Positions 24,539 through 33,265 of a stretch of 64,000 nt of DNA are shown one piece after another. The stretch covers positions 186,001 through 250,000 of the forward strand of contig NZ_JXSL01000025.1 in NCBI RefSeq assembly GCF_000829825.1, given 5' to 3'. This stretch comes from Paramagnetospirillum magnetotacticum MS-1 (lineage in GTDB: Bacteria; Pseudomonadota; Alphaproteobacteria; Rhodospirillales; Magnetospirillaceae). The number at the start of each line of letters is the position of its first letter. The first letter of the stretch is position 1. The notes under the pieces were generated by a model. That model saw only the letters and a list, made by a program, of their open reading frames with translations, made no database searches and was not told the DNA's origin. Made by a program: the position numbers and the translations under genes.

Positions 24539-25444
24539 GTGCCGAACATTTACCTGCCCATCGCCGAACAATCGGTGGGAATCTTCAGTCTGTTGGCGGT
24601 GGGCGGCGGTATCGGGATTCTGTCGGGCATTTTCGGCGTGGGCGGCGGTTTTCTGCTGACCCCCTTGCTGATCATGCTGGGCATTCCCCCGGCGGTGGCG
24701 GTGGCTTCGGGGGCCAATCAGGTCCTGGGCTCGTCGGTCTCGGGCGTCTTCGCCCATTGGCGGCGGCGCAATGTGGACGTGAAGATGGCGGTGTTCCTGC
24801 TGGTCGGCGGTTTTGCCGGGTCCGGTGTGGGCGTCTGGCTGTTCGCATTGCTCAAGCGCCTGGGACAGATCGATCTGGTGATCAGCCTGTCCTATGTGGG
24901 CTTTCTCGGCTCGGTGGGGCTGTTGATGCTGATCGAGACTTTGATGTCCATGCGGGCCGGTGCCGCAGGCAGACCGCCGGGCAGGCGCCATGTTCACCAC
25001 TCCTGGCATGGGCTGCCCTTCCGCACCCGCTTTCCCCGTTCAGGGCTCTATATCAGCGCCCTGCTGCCGCTTGGCGTCGGTGCTTTCGGTGGGCTGCTGG
25101 CCGCCTTGATGGGGGTGGGCGGTGGTTTCATCCTGGTGCCGTTGATGATCTACATTCTGGGCATGCCCACGGCGGTGGTGGTGGGAACCTCGCTGTTCCA
25201 GATGATCTTCGTCACCGCCAATGTCACCCTGCTTCAGGCCATGACCACCCATACGGTGGATCTGCCGCTGGCCCTGATCCTGCTGGTCGGCGGAGCGGTG
25301 GGAGCGCAGTTCGGCTCTCGCCTGGGCGAGCGTCTGGGCGGCGAGAAGCTGCGTCTGCTGCTGGCCCTGATCGTCCTGGCGGTCTGTGCCGAGATGACCG
25401 GGACCCTGGTGGTGCCGCCCGAGGATCCGTTCAGTATCGAGTGA
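24539..25444 (+). CDS. TauE/SafE (TSUP) family anion exporter
   Basis: A 301-residue protein with about eight helices in two repeats. Each repeat has the family glycine motif: GILSGIFGVGGGFLLTPLLIMLGIPPAVAVASGANQ and FGGLLAALMGVGGGFILVPLMIYILGMPTAVVVGTSLFQ. It starts with GTG 24539, with GGAG eight bases upstream. TSUP proteins move sulfite, sulfoacetate, taurine-derived or other organic anions. The nearby SoeABC sulfite dehydrogenase and sulfate importer make sulfite a reasonable but unproven substrate. An AT-rich promoter-like region (TATAAAAACATAATATA) lies about 90 bases upstream. Confidence 0.88.
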   Translation: MPNIYLPIAEQSVGIFSLLAVGGGIGILSGIFGVGGGFLLTPLLIMLGIPPAVAVASGANQVLGSSVSGVFAHWRRRNVDVKMAVFLLVGGFAGSGVGVWLFALLKRLGQIDLVISLSYVGFLGSVGLLMLIETLMSMRAGAAGRPPGRRHVHHSWHGLPFRTRFPRSGLYISALLPLGVGAFGGLLAALMGVGGGFILVPLMIYILGMPTAVVVGTSLFQMIFVTANVTLLQAMTTHTVDLPLALILLVGGAVGAQFGSRLGERLGGEKLRLLLALIVLAVCAEMTGTLVVPPEDPFSIE

Positions 25445-25861
25445 TTATTCCAGGAACTGCTCGGCCCCCACCACGCCCAGTTTGGTGACGCCCTGGTGCT
25501 GGGCGGCGGCCATGACGCCCGCCACATGGGCATAGGCCACGGCCTTATGGGGGCGGACATGGATTTCCGGCGGATTGGCGGCGATGGCCGCCTGATGCAG
25601 CCTTGCTTCCAGATCGGCGCGGTCGGCGACCTTGTCTCCGTTCCAGGTGATGACGCCCTGGGCGTCGATATCGATGCGCGCCACTTCGGGCAGAACCGTG
25701 GCTTGCGGCGGCGGCCCCTGCGGCATGTCGAGCTTCACCGAATGGGTCTGCAGCGGAATGGTGATGATCAGCATGATCAGGAGGACCAGCATCACGTCGA
25801 TCAGCGGCGTGGTGTTGATGTCGATCATCACATCGGGGTCTTCGGACGGCTCTTGGAACAT
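25445..25861 (-). CDS. exbD: ExbD/TolR-family proton channel subunit (copy 2)
   Basis: A 138-residue protein. A short cytoplasmic start is followed by one helix (INTTPLIDVMLVLLIMLIITIPL) containing the proton-carrying Asp, then a periplasmic domain with the family ending VGVMAAAQHQGVTKLGVV. It is the last gene of the TonB operon, and its stop faces the stop of the TSUP gene. It differs clearly from the other ExbD encoded just upstream (PPQATVLPEV against QLPKEANQPTI), so the two are paralogues, not a recent duplication. Confidence 0.9.
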   Translation of the reverse strand: MFQEPSEDPDVMIDINTTPLIDVMLVLLIMLIITIPLQTHSVKLDMPQGPPPQATVLPEVARIDIDAQGVITWNGDKVADRADLEARLHQAAIAANPPEIHVRPHKAVAYAHVAGVMAAAQHQGVTKLGVVGAEQFLE

Positions 25862-25874
25862 GGCGGGCAGGCCC

Positions 25875-26306
25875 TCAGCGCGGCGGTGGTTCGGTGATGA
25901 AGCTGACCTTGGTGATCCCGGCCTTTTGGGCCTCGGCCAGGACGCGCCCCACATGCTCATAGGCCACGTCCTTGTCTCCCCGGATGAGGATTTCCGGCTG
26001 GGGCAGCTTGGCGGCGGCGCCGTCCAGGCGGGCGGAAAGGGCGGCCCGGTCGGCCAAGCCGTCCTCGTTCCACCACACACCGCCCGTCCGGTCCACGGCA
26101 ATGGTGACATTGCCCGGCTGGGTGATGGTGGGCTGGTTGGCTTCCTTGGGCAGTTGCACCGGCACGGTATGGGTCACCACCGGAATGGTGATGAGGAAGA
26201 TGATCAGCAGCACCAGCATCACATCCACCAGGGGCGTGGTGTTGATGGCGGCCATCATGCAATCCTCGTCGTCGCCGTCTCCGGCAGAGCCGAGATGAAT
26301 GGCCAT
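25875..26306 (-). CDS. exbD: ExbD/TolR-family proton channel subunit (copy 1)
   Basis: A 143-residue ExbD with one transmembrane helix (INTTPLVDVMLVLLIIFLITIPVV) carrying the essential Asp, then a periplasmic domain ending VLAEAQKAGITKVSFI. Its ATG overlaps the exbB stop (TGATG), so exbB and exbD are coupled. Together with ExbB it would turn proton flow into force on TonB. Confidence 0.92.
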   Translation of the reverse strand: MAIHLGSAGDGDDEDCMMAAINTTPLVDVMLVLLIIFLITIPVVTHTVPVQLPKEANQPTITQPGNVTIAVDRTGGVWWNEDGLADRAALSARLDGAAAKLPQPEILIRGDKDVAYEHVGRVLAEAQKAGITKVSFITEPPPR

Positions 26307-27106
26307 CAGCGCACCACCCGCAGCCCGGAACTACCGCCCGACCCGGCCAGCAGCACGGCATGCAGATCGGCGGCGAAGGACCGGACCTTCTCGGCCACCA
26401 GCTTGTTGCGCCGGACCAGCAGGTTGTAGCCCAGCACGGCGGGCACGGCCACGGCCAGACCGAAGGCGGTCATGATCAGCGCCTCGCCCACCGGCCCGGC
26501 TACCTTGTCGATGGCCGCCTGGCCCGCGATGCCGATGGCGGTCAGCGCGTGATAGATGCCCCACACCGTGCCGAACAGCCCGACGAAGGGGGCGGTGGAG
26601 CCGACAGTGGCCAACACGGCCAACCCGCCCTGGAGGTCCGAGACGATGTCGCCCACGGCGCGCTGGATGGACATGGTGATCCAGGTGTTGAGGTCGATCT
26701 TCTCGGTCAGCGAGCCATCATGGTGACGGGCCGCATCCATGCCCGAGGATGCCACAAAGCGGAAGGGGCTGTCCTCGGCCAGGGCGCGGGCGCCGTCGGA
26801 GATCGATGCCGCCTTCCAGAACCCGGCTCCCGCCTCCTTGGCGTGGCGCAGCATGCGCGACTGCTCCACCAGCTTGATCACCAGGATGTACCAGGACGCC
26901 ATGGACATCAGGGCCAGGATGAGCAGCGTGCCCTTGGACACGAAATCGCCCTGGGCCCACAGCGCTTCCAGGCCGTATGGATTGTCAACCACTTGGCGGG
27001 CAACGGCATGGCCGTCCTCCAGATGGCCAGCGAGGGCGGGAAGGGCCGACACCAGAACCGGCAAGGCGGCGAGGATGACGCGGCGCATGGTCTTGTTTCC
27101 GATCAT
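26306..27106 (-). CDS. exbB: ExbB/TolQ-family proton channel protein
   Basis: A 266-residue protein. A signal-like hydrophobic start (MRRVILAALPVLVSALPALA) and a periplasmic stretch (20-55) precede three helices typical of ExbB: about 60-82 (GTLLILALMSMASWYILVI), the helix LAVLATVGSTAPFVGLFGTVWGIYHAL and GEALIMTAFGLAVAVPAVLGYNLLV. The cleaved start is seen in the long ExbB subclass. Its ATG overlaps the tonB stop by four bases. Confidence 0.92.
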   Translation of the reverse strand: MIGNKTMRRVILAALPVLVSALPALAGHLEDGHAVARQVVDNPYGLEALWAQGDFVSKGTLLILALMSMASWYILVIKLVEQSRMLRHAKEAGAGFWKAASISDGARALAEDSPFRFVASSGMDAARHHDGSLTEKIDLNTWITMSIQRAVGDIVSDLQGGLAVLATVGSTAPFVGLFGTVWGIYHALTAIGIAGQAAIDKVAGPVGEALIMTAFGLAVAVPAVLGYNLLVRRNKLVAEKVRSFAADLHAVLLAGSGGSSGLRVVR

Positions 27107-27759
27107 TGAAGTTTCCAGACATAACGGATGCGGGCCCAGGAACGTTCCGGGCGGCCGTCGATGGTGCCGGGCTTGAAGCGGCACAGAGCCAGGGCGGCCC
27201 GTGCCGCCTCGTCGAGGCGCTCGAAGCCGCTGGAGGCATCCACCAGGCTTTCCAGAACCGCGCCGTCGGATTCGATGAGGAATTTCAGCACCACCGCCCC
27301 GCTTTCCCCCGCCCGGCGGGCCGATTGGGGATATTGCGGCGGCTGGCACGGGCGGCTCTGGTCGAGGGCAGGGGCCACCTTGACCGTCTCGCGAACCGGT
27401 TCCGGGCTGGGCGCCACAAGGGCGGCGGGCGGCGGCGGCGCAAGCGGCGCCACATCGGTGGTGGCGGTGATGGCGGCGGGCGGCGGCGGCGCCTGGGGGC
27501 GCAGCCGGGGCGGCGGCACATAGGCGGGCGGCGGCGGCTTGACCACTTTGGGCGGCGGCGGGGGCTGCTCGACCTTGGGCGGAGTGGGCTTGACCAGTTC
27601 GGCGACGATCTTGGTTTCCATCGGTGCGGTCAGGAACTCGACGGCGCAATGGCCCAACCCGTTGGCCAGGGCATAGATGGCGGCGGCGTGCAAGGCCACC
27701 ACCCCGGCCAGTCCGGCCAGACGCCTGTTGGAAGAAGGTCTCTGCCGTGCCGCGTGCAT
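27103..27759 (-). CDS. tonB: TonB energy-transducing protein
   Basis: A 218-residue protein. It has an N-terminal membrane anchor (about 14-35), a long proline-rich spacer (about 55-130: PPPPPKVVKPPPPAYVPPPR and similar) that spans the periplasm, and the C-terminal domain PQYPQSARRAGESGAVVLKFLIESDGAV ending in RYVWKL. The YP..A motif that contacts TonB boxes is present. It is encoded between the beta-propeller gene and exbB, so it most likely serves the receptor encoded at 28983. Confidence 0.92.
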   Translation of the reverse strand: MHAARQRPSSNRRLAGLAGVVALHAAAIYALANGLGHCAVEFLTAPMETKIVAELVKPTPPKVEQPPPPPKVVKPPPPAYVPPPRLRPQAPPPPAAITATTDVAPLAPPPPAALVAPSPEPVRETVKVAPALDQSRPCQPPQYPQSARRAGESGAVVLKFLIESDGAVLESLVDASSGFERLDEAARAALALCRFKPGTIDGRPERSWARIRYVWKLQ

Positions 27760-27762
27760 GGA

Positions 27763-28971
27763 CTAATCCAACGCCAGAAGACGCCAGCCCTCGGCTCCGG
27801 TGACCCAGGACAGGAAGGCGCGCTTGCCGTCGCCGACCAGGATGGGGCGGTCGGAGCTGTCCCTGGTCTGTGCGAGGGGGCGGGGCGCCGACCATGTGCG
27901 GCCGGAATCATCGGAGCTCTGGGCCTGAACCGTGGTGGTTTCGCCGTCGAATTCCTTCCAGGCCATCCACAGGCGTTTCGCCACCGCCAGCAGATGGGGG
28001 TGCGACACCGCGTTGGCGGCATTTCCCAGCAGGTGAGGTTCGGAAAAGGCGGCGTCCGGCCCGGCTGCGGATGCGAAGAATACACCCTTGCGCGCTGTGC
28101 CCGCGGTGTACCAGGCCACATGGACGGAGCCATCGGCGGCCACCGCCATGCTTGGTCCCATATGGGGGCAGGCATCGACCCGCCAATTGTCCTCGGCGAC
28201 CTTTCTGATGGGGCCGGGATGGTCGCGGTCGGCAAAGACCATCACCGCGTGATCGCGGATATTGGGCTCGAAGATGTGACGCCACAGGACCACCGGGCGT
28301 CCGTCGGGGCTAAGCTCAAGACCGATGCGGCAGCATTCGCAGATATCGGGCAGGGCGACGCCCTCATGGGCGAGGCTTTCGCCGCCATCGTCGGACCAGG
28401 CCAGACCCAGTCCGCCGCCCTTATGGGGGTGACCGGTGGCCTTGGCGGCGGCCGCGCCCCGTTTGTCGATCCAGGCGATGTACAGACGGTCGCGCCCATC
28501 CACCGCGAGGGCTGGGAACCGCTGGCTGGCGGGGTCCGAGGCCACGGGCTTGGGCGGCAGGAAGGTCTTTGCGCCGTCACGAGACCGCGCCAGGACCAGG
28601 CTGCCGTTATAGGCCTTGTCCCGCGTGGCCCAGGCTACGAAGACGCCGCCCTTGGAATCGGACGCCAAGGCTAGACGGGCATCGGCATTGGCGTCGATGG
28701 TTTCCCGCGCCTTGTTGAGAGCCTGGGCTGCCTCGAAGCTTTTCCCGCCATCGGAGGAGCGCGCCGCCATCACCCGTCCCCCCGCCACCCAGCCCAGGAC
28801 CAAGGTGCCGTCGCCCAGGAAATGAGGCGTGGCCTGAATGGCGCAGGCCAGCCGCGTCTCCTCGGCCGCGCAGCCGGGCGGCAGGGTCGGGCCATGGCCC
28901 TTATGGTCGGCGGCCCAGGCCGATCCGGCGGCAAGGCAGGTGATAATCAGGGTGAGGAAACGGGGCTTCAT
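27763..28971 (-). CDS. Exported sialidase-fold beta-propeller protein with CxCC motif
   Basis: A 402-residue protein with a signal peptide (1-20; ATG 28969-28971). Asp-box/BNR repeats recur (ARSSDGGKSFE, ARSRDGAKTFL, AWSDDGGESL, QSSDDSGRTWS), giving a six-bladed sialidase-type propeller. It also has C211-E-C-C214, then C268-P-H-M and R-H232 in the central blades, and an N-terminal pair C34/C43. These Cys/His/Met residues look like a metal or haem site, not like the Arg triad of a sialidase. It lies between the tonB and TonB-receptor genes with gaps of 3 and 11 bases. I infer a periplasmic partner of metal uptake; real sialidase activity is unlikely. Confidence 0.75.
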   Translation of the reverse strand: MKPRFLTLIITCLAAGSAWAADHKGHGPTLPPGCAAEETRLACAIQATPHFLGDGTLVLGWVAGGRVMAARSSDGGKSFEAAQALNKARETIDANADARLALASDSKGGVFVAWATRDKAYNGSLVLARSRDGAKTFLPPKPVASDPASQRFPALAVDGRDRLYIAWIDKRGAAAAKATGHPHKGGGLGLAWSDDGGESLAHEGVALPDICECCRIGLELSPDGRPVVLWRHIFEPNIRDHAVMVFADRDHPGPIRKVAEDNWRVDACPHMGPSMAVAADGSVHVAWYTAGTARKGVFFASAAGPDAAFSEPHLLGNAANAVSHPHLLAVAKRLWMAWKEFDGETTTVQAQSSDDSGRTWSAPRPLAQTRDSSDRPILVGDGKRAFLSWVTGAEGWRLLALD

Positions 28972-28982
28972 GGCGGGCGCTC

Positions 28983-31274
28983 CTACAGCTTCAGCTTCAA
29001 CTCGGCGATGAATGTGCGCTGAGGAAAGGGGTGGAACTCCATGTAACGGCAATCATTGACGTTATCGATGCCCAGGGCGGCTTCCAGGTTCTCTGAGTGC
29101 TTATAGCGGGCGCGCACATCGATCACGAAGAACGAATCGAAAGAGCCATAGACCTTGTTGACGTAGTCGGTGTTGTCCATGGTGGTGGCCATGCGGTCCT
29201 GATAGCGGGCCGCCGTGGTGAAGGCCCATTCGTCGGTGGGACGATAGGTGGCGGCCACCGTGCCGCGCAGCGTGGGAATGTTGGGTACCCGCTTGCCAAC
29301 CGTCTGGGTGGCCAAGGCCCAGGCCGGGTTCTTGATGATCTCCGCATCCACATAGGTCAGGCTGCCCGCCAGTTCCAGGCCGGAAATCACCACATTGTTC
29401 TGCTGGGCGGCCAGTTCAATGCCGCGATTCCTGATTTCGAGCACATTGGTGACATAGGTGCTGGTGCCGGTGCCGGTGGTGTTCACGTTGCTTTGGCTGA
29501 TCAAGGCGTTGGTCACGTTCTCCTGGAACAGCGAGACGCGGGTCTTGCCCTCGCCCAAGGTGGTCTCCAGGGACAGTTCATAGCTGTTGGTGCGTTCGGG
29601 CTGGAGATTGGGATTGGCGACCGAGGTGCTGACCCCGGTGCCGCCGGTCATGAACAGTTCGGAGACGGTGGGAAAGCGGGTGGACTTAGCCGCCTGGCCG
29701 GTCACCGTCCATTGAGGCACGATCTCCCAGGCCAGGGTGGCCTTGGGGGAGAAGGCGGTGCGGCTGGTGGCCGGGGCATAGGCGCTGGTATTGCCTGACA
29801 GGACATAGCCGTTGAAGGACTCCCAATACTCCCAACGGCCGCCCAGCGTGGCCTTGACGGTGTCGGTCAGTTTCCAGGCGTCCTGCGCCCACAGGGCATA
29901 TGTCTGGGTGTCGCCGCGTGAATCCGTGGTCTTGCCGGTGATGGGGGCTTCGGTGCGCCAGTTGGCGGTGGTGTAGGTGGGCGCCACCAGGATGTAACGG
30001 TCGTAATGGGCGCCGAAGCTGGCCTCGTGGGCACCGCCTGGGCCAGTGGGGCGGAAGATGCCCTTCACGTCCGAGGTGGTCCAGTTGGTGCCGTCCATCT
30101 GGGTGTATTTGCCGTTGGTGGTGAAGGTGGTGCCGCCAAGGGTGCCCAGAGGTTGCTTTTGGATATCGCGGTCGAAATGGACGTGTGTGACGTTGCCCTC
30201 GAAATCCCACATGCCCTTGGTGTCGGATTTCAGCGACAAGGCGTGAGAGGTTTGGACCTGTTCGAGGATGTAATTGGCGGCGGCGAAGGTGCCGCCGTTA
30301 TTGGCGCCGGTGGTGTCGGCGGCACCGAAGGTGGAGGCGCCGCTGGCGTCCTTCAGATAGCTCTCCACCCGCGACCGTCCGTGGTTCTGCCAGAAGCCCA
30401 GCGTGTAAGTGGCCTTTATCTCGGGCGTGAAATCATAGGCGAATTTGGCCTTGATGTTCTGCATCTCGGTACGCAGCAAACCGCCCATGCCCACCACATT
30501 GGCCGTGCCGCCTGACTTGCTCACGGCGGCAATGGTGCCGGTGGTGCTGGTCAGGCCAGTGGTGTTGGCGCGTGTCAGAACGCTGACCGGCTGGGATTCG
30601 CTGTTGGTACTGGTGGCGGCGATGAAGACGGACAGATCGCCGATCTTGTGGCCGAAGGTGGCGCTGCTCTGGTCGGTGCGGTAGGTGTCCTTGGTGTTGT
30701 ACAGGTTGAAATGCTGCAGCGTTTCGGTCTGCTTGGCGGTGGCTTCCAGCTTGTCGGGCATGCGGGTGGTGATTTGCAGCACGCCGCCCATGGAATTGCC
30801 CGGATGCTGGGCGGCAAAGGGGCCGTACATCATATCGACCCGTTCCATCTCTTCGGGTGCCACCATGCCCCAGCGTGGGCCACCCTTGGAGTTATCATTG
30901 GCGATCAGCGCCGTGATGGGGATGTCGTCCACATAGACCATGGAGCGGGCGCTGGAACTATAGCCCCAGGTGCGGGTCATGAGGACGGCCTGGGTATCGC
31001 CGTTGTTGCGTTTGCGCAGGCTGAGGCTGGGCATGTATTTCACCGAATCCTCGGGATCGATGACGTTGACGGTGTCGGCCATTTTTTCGCGGGTGATGGA
31101 TTCAGCCGTGTTGGGAAGCTTGTACTTCTCCATCACGTTGGTCTTTTCCCGGATCACCACTTCGGGCATGTCGGTGGCGTCATCGGCGGCCAGGGCGCCG
31201 GTGGCCAGAGCGAAAAAGGAATAAAGCGCGGAACCGGCGCCGAGCAGCGCGCGGCGGGAGACCTGGAACGGCAT
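28983..31274 (-). CDS. TonB-dependent outer-membrane receptor
   Basis: A 763-residue receptor. The signal peptide (1-29) holds a twin-arginine-like SRRALLGAG. A plug domain (about 45-190: PEVVIREKTNV, MVYVDDIPI, MERVDMMYGPFAAQHPGNSMGGVLQITTR) precedes a 22-strand barrel ending in the aromatic-rich strand RTFIAELKLKL. The TonB box probably lies in MPEVVIRE. The genes for TonB, ExbB and ExbD are downstream on the same strand and DUF2946 is upstream, which suggests metal (copper-like) rather than sugar uptake. The substrate cannot be read from the sequence; there is no FecA-type signalling extension. Confidence 0.93.
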   Translation of the reverse strand: MPFQVSRRALLGAGSALYSFFALATGALAADDATDMPEVVIREKTNVMEKYKLPNTAESITREKMADTVNVIDPEDSVKYMPSLSLRKRNNGDTQAVLMTRTWGYSSSARSMVYVDDIPITALIANDNSKGGPRWGMVAPEEMERVDMMYGPFAAQHPGNSMGGVLQITTRMPDKLEATAKQTETLQHFNLYNTKDTYRTDQSSATFGHKIGDLSVFIAATSTNSESQPVSVLTRANTTGLTSTTGTIAAVSKSGGTANVVGMGGLLRTEMQNIKAKFAYDFTPEIKATYTLGFWQNHGRSRVESYLKDASGASTFGAADTTGANNGGTFAAANYILEQVQTSHALSLKSDTKGMWDFEGNVTHVHFDRDIQKQPLGTLGGTTFTTNGKYTQMDGTNWTTSDVKGIFRPTGPGGAHEASFGAHYDRYILVAPTYTTANWRTEAPITGKTTDSRGDTQTYALWAQDAWKLTDTVKATLGGRWEYWESFNGYVLSGNTSAYAPATSRTAFSPKATLAWEIVPQWTVTGQAAKSTRFPTVSELFMTGGTGVSTSVANPNLQPERTNSYELSLETTLGEGKTRVSLFQENVTNALISQSNVNTTGTGTSTYVTNVLEIRNRGIELAAQQNNVVISGLELAGSLTYVDAEIIKNPAWALATQTVGKRVPNIPTLRGTVAATYRPTDEWAFTTAARYQDRMATTMDNTDYVNKVYGSFDSFFVIDVRARYKHSENLEAALGIDNVNDCRYMEFHPFPQRTFIAELKLKL

Positions 31275-31325
31275 AATGAATCCTCGAAAACCGTGGAATG
31301 CTCCCCCATGGGGGAGTGCAAAGGC

Positions 31326-31742
31326 TCAGACGGTGCGAGGATGGGCGGGAGGAGCGCGCGAGCGGGCAAAGGCCGGACGGGAATCCGGCGGCACCTGATC
31401 ATCAGGGCTGGTGACCGGAAGGGCGGCGGATGCCATGGCCATGGAAAGAGGGGCATCGGCCCCCAACGTGGCCGCATCGCCCGCCATGGGCAGGCAGAAG
31501 ATGCAGTGCTTGACCTCGGTCGGGGAGGCCGGAGCAGGATCGCTGGAGGAATCGTGACAGAGCGAGGATTGCAGGTCGGCCCGTAAAGCCGCCTCTCCGG
31601 CCAGGGCGGCCACACCGCCCAGATCCAGCAGCGGCACCGCCATTTGCAGGGCGAAGGCCAGCAGCAGCAGCCGCGCCATACCGGCCCTTCCGGCCCGTAT
31701 CGCCCGCAACCAGCCGCTCCGACGCAACACGCCGCCGCTCAT
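31326..31742 (-). CDS. DUF2946-type small exported protein
   Basis: A 138-residue protein. A basic start, then a hydrophobic helix (MARLLLLAFALQMAVPLL) acting as signal or anchor. The conserved motif HCIFCLPMAGDA follows after a Ser/Pro-rich loop, and the tail is basic and proline-rich. DUF2946 proteins share the CxxC-like pair (here C-I-F-C) and often sit beside TonB receptors or copper genes. It is the first gene of the minus-strand TonB operon; GAGG precedes ATG 31742. Likely a periplasmic metal-binding helper (inference). Confidence 0.72.
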   Translation of the reverse strand: MSGGVLRRSGWLRAIRAGRAGMARLLLLAFALQMAVPLLDLGGVAALAGEAALRADLQSSLCHDSSSDPAPASPTEVKHCIFCLPMAGDAATLGADAPLSMAMASAALPVTSPDDQVPPDSRPAFARSRAPPAHPRTV

Positions 31743-32059
31743 GACCTCGGCTTCTCCACAAAAATATTAAGATAGGTTAACTGGTTTAGGCGTCGAATTT
31801 TGCAAAGTCAACCCGCTTTCCCGTGTGGAATCAGCGGCTTATATGATGGATATGCTATATATCATAGTGTTCAATCGTTATAATTGACGGGGGTCAAGCC
31901 ATCAGGCCAAGGGATTCCGACGGCCTTCCCTGAGTGGGAAAACGTGGATTTTCGCTACATGGACTCACAGATTCTTTCCGTTCGCAGGTGGCGCCTCGTC
32001 ATTGAGCACCGCAAGATATTGCCTATGGAAATATCACTGGGTGGCGGTAGAGGCAGGGT
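31743..32059. promoter_or_regulatory. AT-rich divergent control region of the TonB operon
   Basis: The 317 bases between the DUF2946 gene and the small gene at 32060 contain no reading frame that I trust. The stretch 31835-31880 is strikingly AT-rich, with TATGAT (31842-31847) and its inverse ATCATA (31861-31866) around ATATGCTATAT, a plausible repressor site. Metal-responsive control is expected for such an operon, but no Fur box consensus can be claimed. Confidence 0.45.
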
Positions 32060-32251
32060 ATGAACGGTTCACTCATCGAGATCATCGGCAGCGCCATCGT
32101 CGCCGCTCGGCGGCTGGGCCTGGACTGCGCCGAGGAGCGTGACACGGCTCGGGCGGTCCTGCTGGCGCACGATGCCTCCCTCACGCCGGGCGTTGCCCGG
32201 ATTTTGGTGGATCAGCTCTATTCCCAGGCGGCGGGGGACTACGCCGTCTGA
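32060..32251 (+). CDS. Small helical protein of unknown function
   Basis: A 63-residue frame from ATG 32060, with AGAGGCAGGG just upstream. It reads as two to three helices (LIEIIGSAIVAARRLGLDC, ERDTARAVLLAHD, GVARILVDQLYSQ), with one cysteine and no membrane segment. It is divergent from the TonB operon and ends 58 bases before the convergent soeC stop. The good start site supports coding; no family is recognised. Confidence 0.55.
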   Translation: MNGSLIEIIGSAIVAARRLGLDCAEERDTARAVLLAHDASLTPGVARILVDQLYSQAAGDYAV

Positions 32252-32308
32252 TGGTTTTGGGGGATGACCGGAACGCCCGGCGGGGCATTCCGGTCGATTC
32301 GTTTCGGA

Positions 32309-33250
32309 TCAGCCTTTGGCCTGATAATAGAGGCTCTGGACGTGGCTTCCCGCCGCGAAGAACACCCAGCGCTCGGCCAGCAGGCCCACATACTGGCAGA
32401 CGAAGGCCAGGACCGGCAGCCCGGCCAGCAGCAACGCCGCAGGCGCGATGAAGGCCACCGCCAGGAAGAACACGGACAGCCCCTTCACCGTTTCGGCGCC
32501 GCCAGGGGCTGCGAATTCGATGGTGTTGAACGAACTGCCCATGAAGCCCTGGGTGACCTGGCGGATTTGGGCATGGTGCACGCCGATGGCGCTTTTCAGG
32601 GAAGAGCGCGGCCGGGCGGTCGCGTTCAGCCACATCTGGAACCCGCGGGCTGCCAGGGCCAGCGGGGTGAGCAGGACCGCCGAGCCGGACATGAAACCGG
32701 TCAGCGGGCTGTCTTGCACCTGGGCATAGGCGGTGGCCAGGGTGAAGCCCGAGGCCAATCCCATCAGCAGGTAATTGATGACCGTCCAACCCGAGGCCCA
32801 CTGCCGGATGAACTTCACGCAGGCATAGATCATGCCGGTGCAGACGAACAACGCCAGGGACGCCACGGTGGTGAGCAGGCCCAGCACCAGAGGCAGATCC
32901 ATCACCGCGCCATTGCCCAGGCGGATGACCACCGGGGCCCAGCCGAAGGCGTGGATCACGGCATAAAGGAAGGCCAGTCCGCAGACCACCGGGATCAGGA
33001 TTACTTCACGCGACAGCCAGGAGGTGCGCCAACGGGTCGCCGCCCGCCATCCCCTTTGGGGATTGGCAAGGTGGAACACCGAGGCCACCAGCCCCAGACA
33101 CAGAAGCACCAGGGCAATGGCCCCGCCCAGGGCGAAAAAGCCGCCGCTGGCCCCGCCAGCGTAAAGCTGGCCCAGGGTCAAAGCGATCAGCAAGCCCTGT
33201 CCGGCGCCGATCAGGGTGGTGAGGAAGATGACGGAAAATGCGGGCTTCAT
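32309..33250 (-). CDS. soeC: Membrane anchor subunit of sulfite dehydrogenase (DmsC-like)
   Basis: A 313-residue protein with about eight helices, resembling DmsC, the quinone-interacting anchor of molybdenum oxidoreductases (FHLANPQRGWRAATRWRTSWLSREV is the DmsC signature region). It is the third gene of the minus-strand operon soeA-soeB-soeC and starts 15 bases after the soeB stop. It would pass electrons from the Fe-S subunit to the quinone pool. Confidence 0.87.
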   Translation of the reverse strand: MKPAFSVIFLTTLIGAGQGLLIALTLGQLYAGGASGGFFALGGAIALVLLCLGLVASVFHLANPQRGWRAATRWRTSWLSREVILIPVVCGLAFLYAVIHAFGWAPVVIRLGNGAVMDLPLVLGLLTTVASLALFVCTGMIYACVKFIRQWASGWTVINYLLMGLASGFTLATAYAQVQDSPLTGFMSGSAVLLTPLALAARGFQMWLNATARPRSSLKSAIGVHHAQIRQVTQGFMGSSFNTIEFAAPGGAETVKGLSVFFLAVAFIAPAALLLAGLPVLAFVCQYVGLLAERWVFFAAGSHVQSLYYQAKG

Positions 33251-33265
33251 GATGATCTCTCCCCC

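Noticed and set aside
27763-28971. A true sialidase acting on host sugars
   Set aside because: Asp-boxes alone do not prove sialidase; the Cys-rich centre and TonB context do not fit, so I kept only a fold call.
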